Below, piece by piece: positions 58,390-64,000 of a stretch of DNA of 64,000 bases. The notes below the pieces were generated by a model, which worked only from the letters and a program-made list of their open reading frames with translations, ran no database searches and was not told the origin of the DNA. Location: contig JAMASS010000005.1 in assembly GCA_024761205.1 (NCBI GenBank), forward strand, positions 124,001 through 188,000, read 5' to 3'. Within the stretch, counting starts at the first letter, position 1. Each line of letters opens with the position of its first letter. The stretch is from Limisphaerales bacterium. GTDB taxonomy: Bacteria > Verrucomicrobiota > Verrucomicrobiia > Limisphaerales > AAA164-E04. Made by a program: the position numbers and the translations under genes.

Positions 58390-59193
58390 ATGCCTATGGC
58401 AGCATCGAGCAAGCTCTTCTTCGCTACACTCGGGCAGTCATCGACTAGGCTGCGAATTTTGAAGCCAAATATTCCCGATTTCTCGACACGAGTATCATCA
58501 ACCGCAACCGCTAATGCCGGGGCCAATAGACCTCAATCAATTCTGAAACGGAGACTATCCTTCGGTTATGTGATGAACTTTACTTTCTGTCGAATGGAGC
58601 CCGTGACCACTCCAGTCTGCCCTTCACTCGCCCCCTGGTCGGCTGGAATAAGGCGGCAGACGAGCCGTCCCAATTCTCCTTCCTCGATCTGGCATGGGCT
58701 CGACCTTGAGAGGCATGAGCAAGGAGTACGCCGTTGATCAGACGGGGCAATTGGAAAAGGCACACGGCATCCAGTGCTTGCTAGTCGACTACGGACAAGA
58801 CATCAGCACATTAAATCCACCGAAGGGTGTCCCCCCTGACACATCGCGTTAGAGGGCCCAAAGCAGCTGGGATATTGCTGGACCGGACTCGCCATTGCGG
58901 GACTGTCGGTTGACAGTTCCGGCAATCACCGACGGCACTTCGAGGAGAACAACAAAAGATATGGTCATATTCTCGACCCAAGAACGGGTTGCCCGGTCGA
59001 AAACGATATTCTGGTCGCCACCGTGATTTCGCCCAACTGCGTTCTCTCAGATACGCTCTCAACGGCCGCCATCATCCTCGGTCCCGAAGCGGGCTTGGCC
59101 CTGATCGAAAAGACTTGCCAAGCGGAAGGATGCCTGCCCTCCACCAATGGAACCTACGAAACGAAAGGATTCTCTAAATATATTGTGCGCTAA
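58390..59193 (+). pseudogene. FAD:protein FMN transferase (ApbE), broken
   Basis: In changing frames: FEAKYSRFLDTSIINRNR, TSINSETETILRLCDELYFL, WNKAADEPSQFSF, LDLGGMSKEYAVDQTGQLEK with AHGIQCLLVDYGQDIS, HILDPRTGCPVENDILVATV, ISPNCVLSDTLSTAAIILGP, EAGLALIEKTCQAEG, stop at 59,193. The SKEYAVD lysine region and the DTLSTAA Mg-binding block are ApbE hallmarks. The enzyme flavinylates Thr of redox proteins such as extracellular electron-transfer or Nqr subunits. Five or more frameshifts. It follows DUF3570 directly, as in intact operons. Confidence 0.8.
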
Positions 59194-59449
59194 TAAATAA
59201 GGGAATTATATCCTTACCAAATATAAAGCGATTGCTTAATATACTTTCATGTCAGACGGCAATTTCACGCCAATAAAGGTTGCCCAGCAGCAGGGAGGTT
59301 GGCGAAGCATGGAGATTGCCCCTCATAGCCCCCAAACTCCGCCGCCGCTGTACCTTCCGCCGAGTGCCGATCGGCGCCGCCGGCAGGAGTGCGCAAAGGC
59401 CGGCGGCCGCCTCATGGCGACCATCTCTATGGGTGAGAAGTCCGGGCTA

Positions 59450-61900
59450 GCAGCATTGCTTGGAATGGCGCTGCCAATGCAGGCACTCGCGTCTTGAATG
59501 ATAAGGGGAAACGTCTCGTGGCATCAAGAATTGCGGCGAAGTAATGCTCAGTTCTGATTCGCTCCGAGAGACCGTCTTGGCGAACGAGGGCCATTTCTGA
59601 GCTCGCTCTGCCAGCACCGCATCTAAGCTCGTCTGATTGCGGGATTCAGTAAGCTGCAGATGAAAATTTTCGGTGATCGTTGCGCTGGGTTCGAGAATGG
59701 ATTGAACGGTCGTCTCCACATTGGTGCGGGCACCGATGCTGGAGAGATGGGGAGCAAAGGCGCTTCTCCGCCCTTGAATACTGTTGGCACATGACACGCT
59801 CTGCCGCTCCCGTGCTATTAAAGAAGAGTTCTCGGCCACGGGCGGCATTTGCGCGATCGAGGGCCGCGATAAACCCAGCGAGATTGGCCGGTTTTCAGGA
59901 TTGAGGACGACTTCAATGCCGAGCTTGTCGCTGGCGAACATTGATCCTTGACAGAGTCAAGGATCGGGTTTTAGAGCGATTCCTGTGATGAGCGCAGTCA
60001 TGATGTTGCTGCCACTGAGCTGTTCGGCGCTAACCTTGGAAATCGCTGTCAGCACGCGGACTTGATACGAACGTCGTCGATGGCCTGAAGTTGATCGGCC
60101 AGCATGTGATCCTAACCGGCGGGTGGATTCCAATCACCGATGAATCGGAGGCGAACCAGGCTTTCGAGAGCACCGGTGATCGAAGCGGAACGCGGTTCAG
60201 TCTTGAGTTTTTCGAGGAGGTAGTTCGCGATGTCGGTGGCGGATTAGCGCGCGCCATCCGGCAATTGTAGATATCCGGCGATGGCTGCTTGAGTAAGGAT
60301 GTTGCTGCCGCTGAGTCCCGTCCAGAGAACGGGTTTTGCCTTGGCTTCACGGGAGAGATTACGAGTGGCTTGAGCGCGTTTCTGATCTTCATTGAATGTT
60401 TGGTAAAACGCAAAGGCTTCATCTCATTCGTCACTGTCTTCGTATGTGGCTAGCTCGCGAGAGCATGGTGAGAAATATCTGTCGCCTCTGCAGAGAGGTG
60501 GCCTCTGCGTACATCGGATGATTTCGCCAACCGATATTGATTGTACTTGTTCGATTTGCGACTGTTCATTGGGCGTTTTTTTCGGCGGTACCGGATTCAG
60601 GACCCAAGTAGTGATCCACTGTTAAATCTGAGGATTGGTGTCTTGCCCGGCGATCTTCAGTGCCTCGTCAAGCGTGAGATTATAGCGTTCTAGAAGTCCC
60701 AGGAGGGGTGCAGGTCGGATCGTTGGGTGGGCATTTTATTAAGGAGTTGCGTTTGTGCCGTGACGCTCTGCAGATCACAAAGAGCACCCCAGGCGACGCA
60801 GTAGGCCAGGCGATCGGTTCGTGCGAAAGCCAGCCGAGAATGGCTGGCATGGAATGGGACTCGCGCGCGTGTTAGATGGCTTAAATCACTTCAAAACGAA
60901 GACACGGGTTTTTGGATCTTGAACCAAATTCACAATCGCTAGGGGCGGGGCGTTACTTCGTTTTCCGTCGCGCAGCTAATGCGCGAAGATGCGGACAGCT
61001 TGTATTTTTAGGTTGAAGGGCGCGCGTGGTTCGGTCGCCTGCAGGAGCAGCCAATTTGAGAATCGGCCGCTCCCATTTGGCTCAAGAGCCCGCACGACTC
61101 AAGTTTTTTGGCTTTGATTCAGGCTGCCGCTCTCGATCTCGGCGGTCAGAGCACTTCGGTTCGCTAGACCTCGGCGCACCACTCGTCTTGCACGTTGACC
61201 CTCCACACCGGGATGACACGGTGATCGAGATCTTCAATAGGCCGGTCGAAAGTCCACTCCGGATAGGGATGTGATCATTTGGCGTGGTATCAATCGGATC
61301 AGGCCGCTACGGGATTGCCGGTATAATGGATTCGATAGAGCCAGTTCCCTTCTCGCCCGGTTGATAGTGATAGTCACCGTCCCAGCCGCAGACATAGATC
61401 GTACCGTTTAGACCAAACTCTATGTCCGGGGCCGATAGAGAAATTTCCCACGTTTGGAAAAAGGCTCCCATTGCCCGTCTTCAGGGATACATAAGCGCAC
61501 CGTCCCAGTCGGGACGGTAAACGTACGTGCCATATAGCCAATCATTGATAAAAAGATCCCCCGATAGTTCTCGGAAAACTGATATGTATGTAGTAGATGA
61601 TCACGGTGCCGGAAACATGAAACACGGAATCGCTGATTCGAGCAGTGGGTGAAAATGATCGTGACCAGTCCAGTGATTGCTAGAGGAATGCCCCCAGCCG
61701 AAGTGAGTACCAAATACGGGCTCGAGGATACGATCTCCTTCATTCTGGTCGCTGTTCGTCTCCAGCCAATTGAATGTGTTGTCCATGGTGATATTCCAAG
61801 GGGCGCGTAAACCGCGTGAGATGGTTTCGAAATTGCTGCCTATGGGATCGCAACAAAGCACACCGCCCTTCCGATATCTCAGTCGTCATCGAAGCCGTGG
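59450..61900 (-). pseudogene. PVC-type membrane-bound dehydrogenase / HEAT / heme protein, decayed (copy C)
   Basis: Minus strand downward from 61,900: CDPIGSNFETISRGLRAPWN, ITMDNTFNWLETNSDQNEGD, RILEPVFGTHFGWGHSSSNH, FSENYRGIFL, PEDGQWEPFSKRGKFLYRPR, GREGNWLYRIHYTGN, then HEAT pieces (LSHERTDRLAYYVAWGALCD and LQSVTAQTQLLNKMPTQRSD near 60,720-60,840; LYQTFNEDQKRAQATRNLSR, KPVLWTGLSGSNILTQAAIA near 60,260-60,400). Last comes the heme-domain tail ETTVQSILEPSATITENFHL near 59,640-59,700. Stops and shifts are everywhere. DNGDGILEPVFGxHFGWGH is the same family as copies A and B. Confidence 0.65.
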
Positions 61901-61930
61901 TAGGATTTCTTATAAATATACTTTGTATAA

Positions 61931-62303
61931 CTATAAGGTGGAGCATCTCGTTCTCCTCTCCGTTGGACCGATGACGAAGCGCCCACCGATGATCTTGGCT
62001 TTCATCTCCCAGTAGGCGTTGCCATCGACATCCCCAAAACCCCACCAGATTCCGGGATGATAGGTTTCGTGGTCTTGGGGTTTTAGTGGGGGATTGCAGG
62101 TGACTTGGATGCTGTTCGGGGTCGTAATGTGTTTGAAGTAGAGGCAGGTTGTTCTGGGATCGCTCCAGACGTAGGTCGCGACGGGTTGCCCTCCAAGGTG
62201 ATGTCCATCTCGCCGTCTCCCTGATGGAAAGCAAATTGGGCTGAGCTTGGCTGATGCCAAAGAGGCTTGCTGAGGACAATCTGACAGGAAGCCTGGTGTT
62301 CAT
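61931..62303 (-). pseudogene. DUF6807 (PmoA-like) protein fragment
   Basis: Minus strand: LGGQPVATYVWSDPRTTCLY, FKHITTPNSIQVTCNPPLKP, HETYHPGIWWGFGDVDGNAY, WEMKAKIIGGRFVIGPT. This is the N-terminal third of the DUF6807 family of PVC carbohydrate-associated proteins (VATYVW...R.YF.H..TP.G..VTR..PP...DH..HPG.W.AFGD..G.D.WR). The rest is missing; the sequence runs into the dehydrogenase remnant. One frameshift precedes VATYVW. Confidence 0.65.
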
Positions 62304-62498
62304 TAGAGGTAGAGTACTAATTTGGGAAAAAGCGTCAGCAAGACTTCCGATCCGCTGCCATCAAAAACCTCCAGAAACATCCGCTTGGAAACGATATCAA
62401 GCGGATATTGTTTAGCATAATATGTTGACTCCATAAGTTTAATAATAAACTATCTAAAATCATGAAAAATGACGACTAATCTATATCGGAACGAAAAA

Positions 62499-62709
62499 TG
62501 GCGTGTTTATCGGAGAAGTGTCTGAAATTTCGCAATCATGCCTGTGAACAATGTGGTTCGAAGGACACCTTGAAATTACACCCATCCAAAATACAAAAAG
62601 GGGCTCAAACCGTGGGAATATTATGTCGATTTCTGTGAAGTACTTTGTCGGAAGTGCCGCGCAGAAGAACATATTTATTACCCCGACCTCGGCGGATCGA
62701 AACATTGAA
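62499..62709 (+). pseudogene. HNH-like zinc-finger protein, frameshifted
   Basis: MACLSEKCLKFRNHACEQCG, SKDTLKLHPSKIQKG, then a one-base shift at AAAAAGGGG and LKPWEYYVDFCEVLCRKCRA, EEHIYYPDLGGSKH. CxxC...LHxHH...G..PWEY...LxxLCxxCHxxEH is the HNH-endonuclease zinc fold. Here the catalytic HH reads HPS and the later His of CxxCH is Arg (CRKCRAEEH). It is inactive as a nuclease and frame-broken. Confidence 0.6.
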
Positions 62710-63055
62710 TGAGTATTCGATAGCGCAGGATGGCGTGAAATGCCGGATCTTCAAGAACGGTAGGCTTTACAAATTTTAGATCGGCCAGAAACGTGGGAAA
62801 AAAGACTATTCCATAATTGACAAAGTGAAGGTGCGCACATTTGAAGTGTTTGAGCACAGGCGAAACAAATCGCGAATCCATGACGGATGAATAACCGAAC
62901 GTGTCCCGACCATCTGTCGCTATAGAGTTTTGTTGGATGGTTATGCAATCACTTCCATTTGGCCAAGCGGAAGGCGGTTGGGAAAATTGTTGTCGCGTTT
63001 TTGGCGGGGTGGTGTAGGAAAGAGGCGTTCACTGTTGTCTACTACGTAAGTCGTC
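62710..63055. other. Stretch without recognisable gene
   Basis: A+T-rich; only short ORFs. A minus-strand ORF (62,751-62,948) has no protein character. Confidence 0.3.
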
Positions 63056-63059
63056 ACTT

Positions 63060-63890
63060 TATATGGAAAAGGTACATATCTACTCGTTGTTGTGGCCGTT
63101 CGCTTTTGGTGGCGGTTGCTTTGTTTGTGGGGCTAGCGGTTCAAGTGGTAGCTAGAGATCATAACCTGGGAATTTAGACCTGGACTCTGTGAAACCTGAA
63201 TTTTGAGCAGGTGGTTGAGTTTTGCGTGGAGCACAAGATCATCAACTTGCAGGTCATTGCGAATCATCTGAATCCCAAGGCGCCGATTGCCGAAATCAAA
63301 CGCAAGAAAGCGATTCTCGATAATTACGGACTGAAGGTGTATATCCTCGGCGCCACGAGAACGTCGATGGATAAGGGAGAGAATCGCAAACTTTTTGAGT
63401 TTGCCAAGATGATGGGGATCAAACTCATCATCGTGGAGCCCGGTGACTTCCGAATCTTGGATAACCTTGAGGAATTGGTGAAGGAGTACGATATCAGGGT
63501 TGCGATTCACAATCACGGTATCAAGTCCACCTATGGCAGCCCGTTGACAGTGCGAAATCTGATCATACATCGTGATCCAAGGATCGATGTTTGCTTGGAT
63601 GTCGGTTGGGTGGTTTCCGTCCGTTTTGATGCGGGGAAGGTTTTCAAAGATTACAAAGGACAAGTCTTTGATATCCGCCTCAAGGACAAGAAGGTTAATA
63701 ATACGCCCAATGAAGATGTGGCCACACCGTCTGGAATCGGTGAGGGAGACTGCAATTTCAAGGGACTGTTTGTCGCTTTGCGAGATGCCACTTACCGAGG
63801 GGGTTCGGGCGATAGAGACGGATCGGTTCCTTGAGCGATCCCGAGGAGTTTGTGGTGAATGCGATGAAGTTCGTTGAGGCTAACTACTAG
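63060..63890 (+). pseudogene. Exported sugar phosphate isomerase/epimerase, two nonsense codons and a 3' frameshift
   Basis: A signal peptide (SLLVAVALFVGLAVQVVA, 63,098-63,150) leads to ARDHNLGI, TAG, TWTL, TGA, NLNFEQVVEFCVEHKIINLQ, KRKKAILDNYGLKVYILGAT, FAKMMGIKLIIVEPGDFRIL, DIRVAIHNHGIKSTYGSPLT, RIDVCLDVGWVVSVRFDAGK, VFDIRLKDKKV, GEGDCNFKGLFVAL, a frameshift near 63,830 and EEFVVNAMKFVEANY, stop at 63,890. The two stops sit where GIQTWTLR is expected: CAG to TAG and CGA to TGA. The TIM-barrel Asp/His/Glu metal ligands (IIVEPGD, AIHNHG, CLDVGW) are still present, so decay is recent. The start codon is unclear (ATA at 63,060). Confidence 0.8.
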
Positions 63891-64000
63891 CCCGACGCTG
63901 CTAGAGCGATGGCCAAAAGTCATTTCCGAAGCCTTAGTGATCGGGGCGTCGCCGATTCGGAATGCTGAACGAGGTCATTGAGGCCGTGATCGTGGAGCGT

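Noticed and set aside
63176..63205. Selenocysteine readthrough at the TGA in the last isomerase gene
   Set aside because: A TAG lies five codons before it in the same frame, and the TGA replaces a conserved Arg (CGA), not a Cys. Both fit C-to-T decay better than recoding.

Overview
The window looks like chromosomal DNA from a member of the PVC superphylum, most likely a Verrucomicrobiota bacterium. This rests on gene families, not on any marker gene. The families are: several PVC-type 'membrane-bound dehydrogenase - HEAT - CxxCH heme' proteins, a DUF1549/DUF1553 cytochrome paired with a DUF1501 Tat protein, H-X9-DG pseudopilins, Tat-exported Gfo/Idh/MocA oxidoreductases, TIM-barrel sugar-phosphate isomerases, a DUF58/BatA-type operon and PA14-like repeat proteins.

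The dominant property is gene decay. About two thirds of the recognisable genes are broken by frameshifts, C-to-T or G-to-A nonsense changes, deletions, or loss of invariant residues. They sit beside long, clean reading frames: the DUF1553 protein (1013 codons), DUF1501, a sodium:solute symporter, two Gfo/Idh/MocA proteins, kdsD, an A-type Fe-S carrier, a MetE-like enzyme, a thermonuclease and an NYN-LOTUS protein. The contrast argues for real, selective pseudogenisation in a recently reduced or host-dependent lineage rather than uniformly poor sequence.

Layout. 0-6.2 kb: a pseudopilin end, a dead BtuF-like binding protein, a dead VOC protein, one intact TIM-barrel isomerase, and a collapsed DUF4175-like / DUF58 / BatA operon. 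6.2-8.3 kb: an IS1595-type transposase remnant followed by a restriction-modification cassette. 8.3-14.8 kb: remains of dehydrogenase/HEAT, ceramidase-LamG, PA14-like, LysR, ferredoxin and phytanoyl-CoA dioxygenase genes. 14.8-26.7 kb: the best preserved part, with MetE-like, two Gfo/Idh/MocA, symporter and thermonuclease genes. 27-33.5 kb: a dead dehydrogenase and sialidase, then intact Fe-S carrier and kdsD, then a dead hybrid histidine kinase.

At 33,910 lies a selenocysteine tRNA. A 21-base copy of its 3' end recurs at 40,319 with one mismatch, so 34.0-40.3 kb reads as an island integrated at selC. It is visibly more A+T-rich on its left side. It carries a decayed bacterial ubiquitin-like conjugation operon: multiubiquitin, E2, JAB-E1 fusion and DUF6527, joined by ATGA stop/start overlaps.

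41-44.7 kb holds dead ornithine cyclodeaminase, DNA methyltransferase and TfoX genes. 45-54.1 kb is a planctomycete-type cytochrome cluster: DUF1549/1553 and DUF1501 are intact, while the PPC-like and WD40-cytochrome partners are dead. 54.5-56 kb is the NYN-LOTUS gene with a KPQQQP tandem repeat. 56-64 kb is again mostly ruins: DUF3570-ApbE, dehydrogenase/HEAT, DUF6807, HNH and a final TIM-barrel isomerase. Two families of short dispersed repeats, one of them MITE-like with terminal inverted repeats, are scattered through the window.
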